Assembly (NCBI RefSeq): GCF_014646375.1 | Contig: NZ_BMNI01000002.1 | Span: forward strand, 1 to 64,000 | Direction of reading: 5' to 3' | DNA from: Nocardioides phosphati | GTDB lineage: Bacteria > Actinomycetota > Actinomycetes > Propionibacteriales > Nocardioidaceae | Length of the DNA: 64,000 bases | Shown here: one piece after another, positions 17,036 to 25,926 of the stretch | How positions within the stretch are numbered: position 1 is the first letter of the stretch | Layout: every line of letters starts with the position of its first letter | Notes under the pieces: model-generated | What the model saw: the letters and a program-made list of their open reading frames with translations, nothing else | What the model was told of the DNA's origin: nothing | Databases searched by the model: none | Made by a program: the position numbers and the translations under genes

Positions 17036-19120
17036 TCACGCGTCGAGCGCGTCGACGTCGATCTCGTAGGCGCCCTGGACGATGAACTCCTTGCGCGGAG
17101 CCACGTCGGAGCCCATCAGCAGCTCGAAGATCTGGGCAGCACCCTCGGCGTCGTCGACGGTGATCCGGCGCAGCGTGCGGTGGCGTGGGTCCATCGTCGT
17201 CTCGGCCAGCTGGTCGGCATCCATCTCGCCGAGGCCCTTGTAGCGCTGCACCGGGTCCTTGACCCGGGCGCCCTTCTTCTTCAGCTCCGCGAGCTTCCGC
17301 TGGAGCTCGTCGTCGGAGTACGTGTAGACGTACTTCTCCTGGCCCTTCTTCGGCTGCACGATCTCGATCCGGTGCAGCGGCGGCACGGCCGTGAAGACAC
17401 GGCCGGCGCGGATCAGCTCGGGCATGTACTTCATGAAGAGCGTCGCGAGCAGGCAGCGGATGTGCGAGCCGTCGGCGTCGGCGTCGGCCATGAAGATGAT
17501 CCGGCCGTAGCGCGCCTGCTCGATCTCGAACGTGCGACCCGAGCCGGCGCCGACGACCTGGATGATCGAGGCGCACTCGGTGTTCTTGAGCATGTCGGCG
17601 ACGGAGGCCTTCTGCACGTTGAGGATCTTGCCGCGGATCGGCAGCAGCGCCTGGAACTCCGAGTTGCGCGCGAGCTTGGCGGTGCCGAGCGCGGAGTCAC
17701 CCTCGACGATGAAGAGCTCGGTGCGGTCGTTGTCGCTGCTGCGGCAGTCAGCGAGCTTGGCCGGCAGCGCGGAGGACTCCAGCGCGTTCTTGCGGCGCTG
17801 GGTCTCCTTGTGGGTGCGCGCCGCGATGCGGGTCTTGGCGGCGCCGGAGACCTTCTCCATGACCAGCTTCGACTGACGCTTGTCGGCAGCCTTCGTCGAG
17901 GTCAGCCACTTCTTGAGCTCGGCCATCACGACCTTGCGCACGATGGTGCGCGCGGCCGGCGTGCCGAGGATCTCCTTGGTCTGGCCCTCGAACTGCGGCT
18001 CGGCCAGGCGCACCGTCACGACGGCGGTGAGGCCCTCGAGCACGTCGTCCTTGATGACGTCGGTGTCGTTGACCTTGAGCACCTTCGCCGAGCGCATGAC
18101 GTCGTTGAACGCCTTGGTCACCGCCGTCTCGAAGCCGCTGACGTGGGTGCCGCCCTTGGGTGTCGCGATCACGTTGACGTACGAGCGGAGCTCGGTGTCG
18201 TAGTTGTTGGACCAGCGCAGCGCGACGTCGACGAAGAGCTCGCGCTCGACGTCTTGGGGCGTCATGTGGCCGGCCTCGTCGAGCATCGGCACGGTCTCGG
18301 TGAACGTCTCGGTGCCCTGGAGGCGCAGGACCTCGGTCACCGGCTCGCCGCTGCTGAGGAACTCCGCGAACTCCGCGATGCCGCCCTCGTGCTTGAAGCT
18401 CTCGGTGACCGGCTCGCTGCCGCGCAGGTCGCTGATGACCAGCTCCAGCCCCGGCACGATGTACGACGTCTGGCGGGCGCGGGTGACGAGCTCGTCGTAG
18501 ACGAAGTCGGCGTCCTTGGTGAAGATCTGGCGGTCCGGCCAGAACTGCACCCGGGTGCCGCTCTTGCCCTTGGCGACGCGCTTGCCCTTGCGGGTCAGGC
18601 CGGCAGTGGGTGTGAAGGCTGCGGTCGGCTTGTCGCCGTCGAAGACACCGGGCACGCCGCGGCGGAACGAGATGCCCTGCTGCGAGGGCGAGCGGTCGAC
18701 GTCGATGTCCATCCGGGAGGACAGTGCGTTGACGACCGAGAGGCCGACGCCGTGGAGGCCACCGGTGGCGTTGTAGGAGCCGCCACCGAACTTGCCGCCC
18801 GCGTGGAGCTTGGTCGCGACGACCTCGACGCCGGTCAGGCCGGTGCGGGGCTCCTTGTCGGTCGGGATGCCGCGACCGTCGTCGTAGACCTCGACGGAGC
18901 CGTCGCCGTGCAGCGTCACCTCGACACGGTGCGCGTGGCCGGCCAGCGCCTCGTCCACGCCGTTGTCGATGATCTCCCACACGCAGTGCATGAGACCGCG
19001 GGTGTCGGTGGAGCCGATGTACATGCCGGGGCGCTTGCGGACCGCCTCCAGGCCCTCGAGGACCAGGAGGTGCGCGGCGTTGTACGAGTTGTCGATCTCG
19101 GTGTCCTTCACAGCAGTCAT
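17036..19120 (-). CDS. parE: DNA topoisomerase IV subunit B
   Basis: A 694-residue type IIA B subunit: GHKL ATPase domain (RKRPGMYIGSTD, EIIDNGVDEALAG, DDGRGIP, TGGLHGVGLSVVNALS), transducer domain, and a TOPRIM domain with EGDSALGTAK, the metal site DADADGSHI, and RYKGLGEMDADQLAETTMDP. The EGDSALG form and the length fit ParE of actinobacteria rather than GyrB. Divergent from the DUF7455 gene with about 250 bp between. Works with ParC (8729-11209) in decatenation. Confidence 0.92.
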   Translation of the reverse strand: MTAVKDTEIDNSYNAAHLLVLEGLEAVRKRPGMYIGSTDTRGLMHCVWEIIDNGVDEALAGHAHRVEVTLHGDGSVEVYDDGRGIPTDKEPRTGLTGVEVVATKLHAGGKFGGGSYNATGGLHGVGLSVVNALSSRMDIDVDRSPSQQGISFRRGVPGVFDGDKPTAAFTPTAGLTRKGKRVAKGKSGTRVQFWPDRQIFTKDADFVYDELVTRARQTSYIVPGLELVISDLRGSEPVTESFKHEGGIAEFAEFLSSGEPVTEVLRLQGTETFTETVPMLDEAGHMTPQDVERELFVDVALRWSNNYDTELRSYVNVIATPKGGTHVSGFETAVTKAFNDVMRSAKVLKVNDTDVIKDDVLEGLTAVVTVRLAEPQFEGQTKEILGTPAARTIVRKVVMAELKKWLTSTKAADKRQSKLVMEKVSGAAKTRIAARTHKETQRRKNALESSALPAKLADCRSSDNDRTELFIVEGDSALGTAKLARNSEFQALLPIRGKILNVQKASVADMLKNTECASIIQVVGAGSGRTFEIEQARYGRIIFMADADADGSHIRCLLATLFMKYMPELIRAGRVFTAVPPLHRIEIVQPKKGQEKYVYTYSDDELQRKLAELKKKGARVKDPVQRYKGLGEMDADQLAETTMDPRHRTLRRITVDDAEGAAQIFELLMGSDVAPRKEFIVQGAYEIDVDALDA

Positions 19121-19369
19121 GTCAGGCGTGAATCTACCGGCGACACGCCACGCGGCCCGGCAGGCACGCCTTGCGCGGAATTCGCTTGCCCGGGTTTGTA
19201 TGTTGGCCGGACACCAGCACCCATCGCCCCCACACTTGGAAGCAACCACTTCTGGGCACCGGGAAGATGTCCAGCAGGTGAGGATGTGGCCGGAGCCACG
19301 AGACATCCGGGGAATCATCTACCCCGATGGCTCGTTGAGCCGGGCACCACGGAAGAAACGAGGCCGATT
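19121..19369 (+). promoter_or_regulatory. divergent region with folded leader of the DUF7455 gene
   Basis: The 249 bp between parE and the DUF7455 gene hold a possible -10 element TATGTT (19199-19204; no good -35) and, downstream of it, several hairpins: GGATGT (19282-19287) with ACATCC (19303-19308) enclosing an inner GGC/GCC pair, and GGCTC-GTT-GAGCC (19329-19341) close to the start codon. This would give a leader of about 150 nt with stable structure in front of a 66-codon gene. Confidence 0.4.
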
Positions 19370-19570
19370 GTGACTACAGCAGTTGCTCCCGCCAGCACCC
19401 TGACCGCCACCGACCGCTGCGACCGCTGCGGCGCTCAGGCCTACCTCAAGGTCGAGCTCGCGTCCGGCTTCGACCTGCTCTTCTGCGCACACCACGCCCG
19501 CGAGCACGAGGACAAGCTCCGCGACGTCGCCGTCAACGTCGTCGACGAGACCGCCAAGCTCTCCTCCTGA
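19370..19570 (+). CDS. DUF7455-type small zinc protein
   Basis: A 66-residue protein starting at GTG. It carries CDRCGAQAYLKVEL and then FCAHHAREHEDKL, four Cys/His ligands suited to one zinc ion. This is the small zinc-ribbon family commonly found near parE and the principal sigma gene in actinobacteria. Function unknown. The gene ends just before a very strong terminator, so it is probably a single-gene transcript. Confidence 0.85.
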   Translation: MTTAVAPASTLTATDRCDRCGAQAYLKVELASGFDLLFCAHHAREHEDKLRDVAVNVVDETAKLSS

Positions 19571-19583
19571 CGGACTGACCTCA

Positions 19584-19627
19584 CGACCGGCCCCGGTCCT
19601 GCCCCTGCGGCGGACCGGGGCCGGTCG
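19584..19627. terminator. strong hairpin terminator
   Basis: Perfect 16-bp inverted repeat CGACCGGCCCCGGTCC (19584-19599) / GGACCGGGGCCGGTCG (19612-19627) with a 12-nt loop, directly after the DUF7455 gene. Confidence 0.9.
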
Positions 19628-19649
19628 CGTCTTCTGAGAGAGTCACCCC

Positions 19650-20129
19650 GTGGACTTCCGCTACGACCTGATCTTCCTGCTCCTCACCGCGATCGGCCTG
19701 GTCGGCATCCTCGTCCCGGTCCTGCCCGGCACGATCCTCATCGTCGGCACCTCGATCGCGTGGGCCTCCACCGTCACTGGTTCTACCGCGTGGTGGTTCG
19801 CCGCCGTCGTCGTCGCCCTCGGCCTCGCCGGCACCTTCCTCCAGTACGCCGTCCCCGGACGCCGCCTGAAGGCTGCGGGCGTGCCCCGCTCGACGCTGCT
19901 GCTCGGCGCGGTGGTCGGTGTCGTCGGCTTCTTCGTGGTCCCGGTGATCGGGCTGCCGCTCGGCTTCGTCCTGGGCGTCTTCCTGGCCGAGTCACGCCGC
20001 CTCGGCGCCGGTCCGGCCCGCGCGTCCACGTGGCACGCGGTCAAGGCGGTAGGTCTCTCGATGCTGATCGAGTTCTGCTTCGGGCTCGCAGCGGTGACCG
20101 CGCTGGTCGTCGGTGCGGTGAGCACCTGA
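19650..20129 (+). CDS. DUF456 membrane protein
   Basis: A 159-residue membrane protein with about five hydrophobic segments. It shows the DUF456 pattern of VGILVPVLPGTILIV near the N-terminus and Gly-rich helices around LLGAVVGVVGFFVVPVIGLPLGFVLG. GTG start at 19650. Function unknown. Its stop overlaps the start of the following transporter by one base (TGATG), indicating an operon. Confidence 0.85.
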   Translation: MDFRYDLIFLLLTAIGLVGILVPVLPGTILIVGTSIAWASTVTGSTAWWFAAVVVALGLAGTFLQYAVPGRRLKAAGVPRSTLLLGAVVGVVGFFVVPVIGLPLGFVLGVFLAESRRLGAGPARASTWHAVKAVGLSMLIEFCFGLAAVTALVVGAVST

Positions 20130-20974
20130 TGGTGGTCGTGCTCCTCGCGCTCGGCGGGGCGATCGCCTACGGCGTCGCCGACTTCGCCGGCGGGCTGCTC
20201 TCCCGGAGGGCCTCACCGTGGGCGGTCGCGTTCACGGCCGCCCTGGGGGCCGGCCTCCTCGTGGTGGCGCTCGGCCCCGTGCTGCCCGGCTCCCCCACGT
20301 CCGCCGACCTGCTGTGGGCGGCCTTCGGCGGCATCGGCGGTGGCGTCGGCACGGCCTTCCTCTACCGCGGCCTGTCCTCGGGGCGCATGGGCGTCGTCGC
20401 GCCCATCTCCGGAGTGGGCGCGGCGGTCCTTCCGGTGCTGGTCGGCCTGGCCCTCGGCGAGCGGCCCGGAGCACTGGTCTGGGTCGGCATCGCCTGCGCA
20501 CTGCCGGGCATCTGGCTGGTCGCGCGTGACCCGCGGGCCGACAGCGCGTCCAGCAGCGCGTCCGGCTCCACGGGCGTGCTCGACGGCGTGCTCGCCGGCC
20601 TCGGCTTCGGTGCGCAGTTCGCCGCGCTCGGCCAGGTCCACGACGGCAGCGGCTTCCTGCCGCTCGGCGTCAACCAGCTCGCCGCGGCCGTCGTCGTCGC
20701 CGCCTTGGCCGTCGCGGCGCGCGCGCCGTGGGTGCCGCGCGAGCGGGCGGCGTACGCGGGGGTGGTGTGTGGGCTGCTCGGCCTGGCAGCCACCGGCGCC
20801 TTCATGCTGGCCGCCCAGCAGGGGTCGCTGACGGTGTCGTCGATCCTCACCTCGCTCTACCCGGCGTTCACGATCCTGCTCGCGGCGCTCGTGCTGCGCG
20901 AGCGCGTGCTCGGCGGGCAGGCGATCGGGCTGGCGCTCTGCGGCGTCGCCGTCGCGCTCGTCGCTGCGGGATGA
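20129..20974 (+). CDS. EamA/DMT-family transporter
   Basis: A 281-residue protein with about ten transmembrane helices arranged as two EamA halves; the second half ends with SILTSLYPAFTILLAALVLRE, the typical EamA signature, and the first with APISGVGAAVLPVLVGLALGE. Drug/metabolite transporter superfamily; substrate unknown. Translationally coupled to the DUF456 gene. A Ser-rich loop (ADSASSSASGS) separates the halves. Confidence 0.85.
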   Translation: MVVVLLALGGAIAYGVADFAGGLLSRRASPWAVAFTAALGAGLLVVALGPVLPGSPTSADLLWAAFGGIGGGVGTAFLYRGLSSGRMGVVAPISGVGAAVLPVLVGLALGERPGALVWVGIACALPGIWLVARDPRADSASSSASGSTGVLDGVLAGLGFGAQFAALGQVHDGSGFLPLGVNQLAAAVVVAALAVAARAPWVPRERAAYAGVVCGLLGLAATGAFMLAAQQGSLTVSSILTSLYPAFTILLAALVLRERVLGGQAIGLALCGVAVALVAAG

Positions 20975-20979
20975 CATGA

Positions 20980-21009
20980 CCCGGCCGCGGCACAGGTGCC
21001 GCGGCCGGG
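20980..21009. terminator. hairpin terminator
   Basis: Perfect 14-bp inverted repeat CCCGGCCGCGGCAC / GTGCCGCGGCCGGG with only two bases between arms, so the top pairs will open to form the loop. It lies between convergent genes and can serve both. Confidence 0.85.
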
Positions 21010-21022
21010 CTGTCGGGGTCGG

Positions 21023-22927
21023 CTACGACGTGCTGTCGTTGTCGATCGTGAACTGCTCCACGCCACACCCGAGGGTGACGCCGTGGTTGTTGCCGTCGCC
21101 GACGTAGACGACCTTCCAGCGCCAGACGCCCTGCGCCGAGGCGACGAACGTCGTGTTCGTGGTCGCAGCAGCGTCGCCGGCCAGCGCCACCGTCTCCGTG
21201 TACGCCGGGGTCCCCGCGCACGTCGCGTCGGACGGGCTGTAGAGCGCGAAGGTGACGTCACCCGAGGCGTTGTAGCCGCCGGTCAGCGCGAACGAGTCGT
21301 TCGGCTTCAGGTGCTGCGCGGTCGTCGCCGCCGGGCTCCTGGGCGCCACGGTCAGCACCTCGTCGGTGCAGGTGCTCATGGCGCCGAAGTTGCCGGCGTC
21401 ACCCGTGTAGACGGCCTTCCAGTAGTAGGTGCCTGCGCTCGTGAACGCGAGGGCGTCGGAGTCGGCGACGACGCCGTTGGTCACGGCCTTCGTGCCGGCG
21501 TCACGCGCTCCGGTGGTGCACGCGCTGTCGGTGTACGCGGTGTAGGTCACCGTGCCGCCGGCGGTTGCCGAGGCGCCGCTGAGCGTGGCGGTGTCGTGGA
21601 CGCTCGAGCCGACCGGGACCGAGATGCTCGGCTGGTCGCCGTTGAGCTTCGTGGCCAGTGTCGGGCTGAGCTTCTGCCGGTTGGTGAACGTGCAGTCCAC
21701 CGTTCCTCCCGCCGCGAGCGTGATCGACACGCTCCTGGTGACGAGGTTCGTGACGGTCGAGGTGCCGGTGCCCGTGCTGGTGCAGGTGAGGGCCCGCAGG
21801 CTCCATCCACCGGTGGTCGCCTGGCCGGTCGTCATGTCCTCGGTGACCGTGTAGCTGCCCTGCTGCGCGTCCGTGAACGACTGCGTGCCGCCGCCGGAGA
21901 GGTCGAACGTGGCCGGCGTCAGGCCGCCGGTGGCGTCGAAGTTGAACGAGTCGTCGCCGTTCTCGGTCGCCTTGTGGATCGTGATCGCCCCACAGTTGCT
22001 GATGGTGAAGTTGCCGGGGCCGACGAGGTCCTTCATCTGTGCGGTGCCCGAGTTGCCGGACGAGCGGCTGACGGCATACGCCTTGCCGAAGGACTCGCAC
22101 TGGTTGGGCTGGAAGACGTGCGCGTCGGTCAGGTTGATGCCGGCCTCGCCGAACTCCTTGATGCCGGGGTTGGCGCCACCGGGCTTGAGGGTGTCGGTGA
22201 CGGCGGCGACGGCGTTGACCTTCGCCTCCGCGAAGCCGAGGTCGGTCAGGTTGTCGGCCACGCCCCAGCACGGAGCGGCGTCGGAGGCGACCTCGCAGGC
22301 GCCGGAGGTGGTCCAGCGGCGCAGGGTGATCACCGGGTCGTCGGTGCCGCCCTCGAAGTCGTAGACGACGAGCATGTCGCCCGCGGTGCGCTTGACCAGG
22401 CCGCTGCCCGCGCACGCGCCGTTCTGCGCCTTGTTGAACTCGAAGCCGATGTGGGCCGACGGCGAGGTGGTGTTCTGCGGGATCCGGATCCAGCTCAGGC
22501 CGAGGAAGACGTCACCGCCGACGAGCTTCGTCGTGAGGTAGACGCGCTGCAGGTCGTCCTTGTTGGGTGCCTTGGACGGAGCCAGCGTGGCGCAGTCCTG
22601 GTCCTGCTTGGTGCCCCCGGCGAAGCCGGTGTCGGAGGTCGCCGACTGCGCGTCCTCGAGCCCACCCAGGGTCCAGCCACCGACGTTCTTCGACGTGACC
22701 CGGTACGGCGCGGTGCCGGTCCAGGTGACCGGCGCGAAGCTGTTCCAGTCGTTGTTGATCGACGCCTGCGGGGCGAGGTTGCCGTCGGCGAACTCGAAGC
22801 CACCGTCAGTGGAGACCGACGCGCTCGCAGGCGCCGTCGTGGCCGCGAGGCCGAGCCCCGCGAGAAGCAGGGCGGCTGCTGCGGAGAAGACGCGGCGACG
22901 CGCCGTCCGGTTCGTGCGAACGTCCAT
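21023..22927 (-). CDS. secreted surface protein with prealbumin-like and Ig-like domains
   Basis: A 634-residue exported protein. Signal peptide 1-37 (cleavage after ASA). Residues about 40-312 form a large Cys-containing domain; 314-420 read like a SpaA/prealbumin-like domain (ITIHKATENGDDSFNFDATG ... GSYTVTEDM); 422-527 and 530-628 are two Ig-like beta domains, each with the W-K-V/A-Y-GD pattern (YYWKAVYTGD and WRWKVVYVGD). No LPXTG or C-terminal anchor, so it is secreted or held by other contacts. ATG at 22927 has GGGGAG 7 nt upstream; the ATG at 22942 lacks such a site. Adhesin-like or structural role is inferred. Confidence 0.75.
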   Translation of the reverse strand: MDVRTNRTARRRVFSAAAALLLAGLGLAATTAPASASVSTDGGFEFADGNLAPQASINNDWNSFAPVTWTGTAPYRVTSKNVGGWTLGGLEDAQSATSDTGFAGGTKQDQDCATLAPSKAPNKDDLQRVYLTTKLVGGDVFLGLSWIRIPQNTTSPSAHIGFEFNKAQNGACAGSGLVKRTAGDMLVVYDFEGGTDDPVITLRRWTTSGACEVASDAAPCWGVADNLTDLGFAEAKVNAVAAVTDTLKPGGANPGIKEFGEAGINLTDAHVFQPNQCESFGKAYAVSRSSGNSGTAQMKDLVGPGNFTISNCGAITIHKATENGDDSFNFDATGGLTPATFDLSGGGTQSFTDAQQGSYTVTEDMTTGQATTGGWSLRALTCTSTGTGTSTVTNLVTRSVSITLAAGGTVDCTFTNRQKLSPTLATKLNGDQPSISVPVGSSVHDTATLSGASATAGGTVTYTAYTDSACTTGARDAGTKAVTNGVVADSDALAFTSAGTYYWKAVYTGDAGNFGAMSTCTDEVLTVAPRSPAATTAQHLKPNDSFALTGGYNASGDVTFALYSPSDATCAGTPAYTETVALAGDAAATTNTTFVASAQGVWRWKVVYVGDGNNHGVTLGCGVEQFTIDNDSTS

Positions 22928-23063
22928 GGACGTACTCCCCATGTCTCACGCCCCCGACGAGGCCACCCGGATGGGGCCGGCGCACCTCTCGACTCTCCGC
23001 TCGGCGGCGGCTGCTGCCCATCGCCTCCCTGAGCGGGCCCGGACAGGCCCTCCCCAGTGCAGG

Positions 23064-23092
23064 ACCCCGGGCTGGGGCCCTTGAGCCGGGGT
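23064..23092. terminator. possible terminator after azlCD
   Basis: ACCCCGGGCT (23064-23073) pairs with AGCCGGGGT (23084-23092) with one bulged G. It abuts the azlD stop on the minus strand. Confidence 0.45.
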
Positions 23093-23397
23093 CAGGCGGC
23101 CGCGCCCACCACCCAGTACGCCGCCATCCCGACCACCAGGATCACCGTGAGGTTGCGGGTCCGCAGGCCGCAGGCGACCGCTGCCGCGAGCCCGGCCGCT
23201 TCGGGCCACCCGATGCCCGAGCCTCCCTCGCTGGTCAGCAGGGAGGCGACGAGGGCCGCGAGCGTGGCGGGGCCGACGTACTCGAGCGCCTGGAGGACCC
23301 GCGCGGGGATGCGGCGGTTGGCCAGGCCCAGGATGAAGACCGCGCGGCTGGCGAAGGTGCCGAGGCCGACCAGGAGGACCGCGGCGAGGTCGCTCAT
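23092..23397 (-). CDS. azlD: AzlD-family branched-chain amino acid exporter small subunit
   Basis: A 101-residue membrane protein with three to four hydrophobic segments (LAAVLLVGLGTFASRAVFIL, the central VGPATLAALVASLL, and the C-terminal LTVILVVGMAAYWVVG). The length and the LGTFASRAVF / VGPATLAAL pattern match AzlD, which works with AzlC. Its ATG overlaps the azlC stop by 4 nt. Confidence 0.88.
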   Translation of the reverse strand: MSDLAAVLLVGLGTFASRAVFILGLANRRIPARVLQALEYVGPATLAALVASLLTSEGGSGIGWPEAAGLAAAVACGLRTRNLTVILVVGMAAYWVVGAAA

Positions 23398-24086
23398 GCG
23401 TCGACCTCCTGCGGCGACCTGGCCGGCGCCAGGCGGGCGGCCGCAAGACCCGCGAGGACACCCGCTGCTGCGCCCACGAGGAGTCCGCTGCGGTTGGGCA
23501 GGTCGGCGGCGAGGACGGTGGCGGCACCGGCGACGACAGCCGCGACGACCTTCGGCGGTGCGGCGCCGACGAGACCCGGCACGAGCATCCCGGTGAACAT
23601 CACCGGCACCGCGAAGCCCAGCCCCCAGTCGGTCGGCACGGACGGCCCGACCAGCAGGCCGACCGCCGTGCACAGGTTCCAGGCCACGAGCATGAAGAGC
23701 GCGGCGCTGAGGTAGTAGCGCCGGAAGTCGTCGGGGTCGTCGTCCCGGTGCGGCTCGGCCAGCACGAACATCTGGTCGATGAGCAGCGCCGACCCCACCC
23801 ACCGGAACCACGCCGGCTGCCGCTGGAACGCGGGCGCGAGCGCCAGCGAGTAGAGCGCGTGCCGCGTGTTGACCACGAACGCCGCCGTCACCGCCGCCCA
23901 CGCGGCGCCCGCGCCGAGCAGGGTCACCAGGGTGAGCTGCGCGGCCCCGGCGTACACGATGAGGGAGCTGGAGAGGCCGGTCATCTCGTTGACGCCCGAG
24001 TCGAGGATCGCGACCGCGAGCACGAACGCGAACGGGATCGCCGGGATGAACAGGGGCACGGCGTCGAGGATCCCGCGGCGTCTCAT
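23394..24086 (-). CDS. azlC: AzlC-family branched-chain amino acid exporter large subunit
   Basis: A 230-residue membrane protein with the AzlC pattern: GLSSSLIVYAGAAQLTLVTLLGAGA, FVVNTRHALYSLALAP and LLIDQMFVLA. With AzlD it exports branched-chain amino acids or analogues. No Lrp-type regulator is adjacent. Divergent from the amidase gene, 71 bp apart. Confidence 0.9.
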   Translation of the reverse strand: MRRRGILDAVPLFIPAIPFAFVLAVAILDSGVNEMTGLSSSLIVYAGAAQLTLVTLLGAGAAWAAVTAAFVVNTRHALYSLALAPAFQRQPAWFRWVGSALLIDQMFVLAEPHRDDDPDDFRRYYLSAALFMLVAWNLCTAVGLLVGPSVPTDWGLGFAVPVMFTGMLVPGLVGAAPPKVVAAVVAGAATVLAADLPNRSGLLVGAAAGVLAGLAAARLAPARSPQEVDA

Positions 24087-24157
24087 GGCCCGATCCTCCC
24101 GGGCCGGTCAACCGGTTTGTGCGCGGGGAGCGATGGGGCGGTCGCTACCGTGCAGGG

Positions 24158-25516
24158 ATGGAGCTGACCGCTGTCGAGACCGCCGCCGCCGTCCGTGCCG
24201 GGAGCCTGACCGCACGCGAAGCAACCGACCGGGCCCTGCAGCGGATCGCCCGCAGCCAGGCGGTGACCAACGCCTGGCAGGTGGTCCGGACGGAGGCGGC
24301 ACTGGCCGAGGCCGACGCGATCGACCAGCACCCGGAGCGGTCCACCCTGCCGCTGGCCGGCGTACCGGTCGCGATCAAGGACACCGTGCCGGTCGCGGGC
24401 GAGCCGCTGCGGGACGGGTCGCTCGCCACCGACCCCACCCCGCGCGACGCCGACCATGAGGTCGTACGCCGTCTCCGCGCCGCCGGCGCGGTGGTGGTCG
24501 GGCTGACCCGGGTCCCCGAGCTCTGCGTCTGGGGCGTCACCGACTCCCGGTTCGGCATCACCCGCAACCCGTGGGACCCGGACCGCACGCCCGGGGGCTC
24601 CTCCGGTGGCTCCGCGGCCGCTGTGGCTGCGGGCGACGTGCCGATCGCACACGGCAACGACGGGATGGGCTCGATCCGGATCCCGGCTGCGTGCTGTGGC
24701 CTCGTCGGCATGAAGCCGGGCTCGGGCGTCGTGCCGAGCGACGACCGGACCAGCCACTGGAATGGCATGTCCGAGCACGGTCCGCTCGCGACCACGGTGG
24801 CCGACGCCGCGCTGATGCTGGCGGTCCTGGCAGGGCGGCCCGAGCTGGCCGAGGTGGGGGCTCCCGGGGCGCTCCGCGTCGCGCTCTCGACCCGCGCCCC
24901 CGCGCCGATGACACCGGTCGCCGCGCCCTGGCGCGAGGCGGCCGAGCGCGTCGCGGACCTGCTGCGGGACGCCGGACACCGCGTCACGGACCAGACCCCG
25001 CGCTACTCCGCGACGCTGCTGACGACCACCGGCATGGCGCTGTGGACGACCGGCACCGCCGAGGAGGCCGACCTGCTCGCTGATCCGGGAAGCCTGGAGA
25101 AGCGGAACCGCCGACACGCGGCGATCGGGCGCGCGCTGGCACGACGCGGGCACCCGAAGCCGAAGCGACGCGAGGCCTGGCGGGCGCGCGCCGAGGCGTT
25201 CTTCGACGACGTCGACGTGCTCCTGACACCGGCGCTGGCGCAGCCGCCCGTCAAGGCGCAGGCCTGGTCGAGCCGCGGCTGGCTGCGGTCCGTGGCCGCC
25301 AACGCGCGGTTCGCGCCGTTCGCCGCGCCGTGGAACATCGTGGGCTGGCCGGCGATGACCGTCCCCGCGGGTCTCGACCCCGAGGGGCGACCCGTCGCGG
25401 TGCAGCTCGTGGGACGCCCGGGCACGGAAGCCAGGCTCCTGGCCGTGGCGGCCCAGATCGAGGCAGGCCAGCTCGAGGCGGGCCAGCCGTGGCCGCGCAC
25501 GGCGCCGCTCGCCTAG
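24158..25516 (+). CDS. amidase signature family enzyme
   Basis: A 452-residue amidase. The Ser-cisSer-Lys triad is visible: Lys in PVAIKDTVPV, the cis-Ser in GGSSGGSAAAVAAG, and the nucleophile Ser in NDGMGSIRIPAACC (slightly variant from GTDTGGSIR). The C-terminus ends with the usual P-A-M-T-V-P and PVAVQLVG segments. Physiological substrate unknown; it lacks a GatC/GatB neighbour so it is not GatA. Confidence 0.88.
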   Translation: MELTAVETAAAVRAGSLTAREATDRALQRIARSQAVTNAWQVVRTEAALAEADAIDQHPERSTLPLAGVPVAIKDTVPVAGEPLRDGSLATDPTPRDADHEVVRRLRAAGAVVVGLTRVPELCVWGVTDSRFGITRNPWDPDRTPGGSSGGSAAAVAAGDVPIAHGNDGMGSIRIPAACCGLVGMKPGSGVVPSDDRTSHWNGMSEHGPLATTVADAALMLAVLAGRPELAEVGAPGALRVALSTRAPAPMTPVAAPWREAAERVADLLRDAGHRVTDQTPRYSATLLTTTGMALWTTGTAEEADLLADPGSLEKRNRRHAAIGRALARRGHPKPKRREAWRARAEAFFDDVDVLLTPALAQPPVKAQAWSSRGWLRSVAANARFAPFAAPWNIVGWPAMTVPAGLDPEGRPVAVQLVGRPGTEARLLAVAAQIEAGQLEAGQPWPRTAPLA

Positions 25517-25526
25517 GGGGTACTTC

Positions 25527-25919
25527 TCAGCGGGTCAACGCGTGGACCGCGAGGAGCGCGAGCGCGACCAGCGGGAAGGTGCCCTGCACGACCGCACCAC
25601 GCAGCATCTTCGCGTCGTGGGTGACCAGCACGATCGCAGCGCCCAGCATCGAGCCGGTGCCGAAGACGATCAGCGCCGGGCCCGGGCGGCCCCCGTCGGC
25701 GAGCACGAAGCCGACGCCGACCAGCGTGCCGATCGCCAGGAAGAGGTTGTAGAAGCCCTGGTTGTAGAAGAGCGACTGCACGTTGGGGTTGGCCGCCTCC
25801 TCCGCGGTGAGCCCGAAGACCTTGCGGCCCTTCGTCGTGAAGACGAGGGACTCCATCGCCCAGATGTAGACGTGCAGGAGCCCGGCGAGGGCGGCGAACA
25901 CCGCGGCAGCAGTCAGCAT
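25527..25919 (-). CDS. DUF1304 membrane protein
   Basis: A 130-residue membrane protein with four hydrophobic helices. The DUF1304 signatures HVYIWAMESLVF and NQGFYNLFLAIG are present. ATG at 25919 was preferred to a longer frame starting at 25973 because family members start just before the first helix. Function unknown. Convergent with the amidase gene. Confidence 0.9.
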   Translation of the reverse strand: MLTAAAVFAALAGLLHVYIWAMESLVFTTKGRKVFGLTAEEAANPNVQSLFYNQGFYNLFLAIGTLVGVGFVLADGGRPGPALIVFGTGSMLGAAIVLVTHDAKMLRGAVVQGTFPLVALALLAVHALTR

Positions 25920-25926
25920 GCGCTGA

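Noticed and set aside
19171..19204. TTGCGC ... TATGTT as a SigA promoter and GGAAT ... GTT as a SigR promoter for the DUF7455 gene
   Set aside because: Spacers are 22 and 20 nt, outside the usual ranges; only the -10-like element is kept as a weak candidate.
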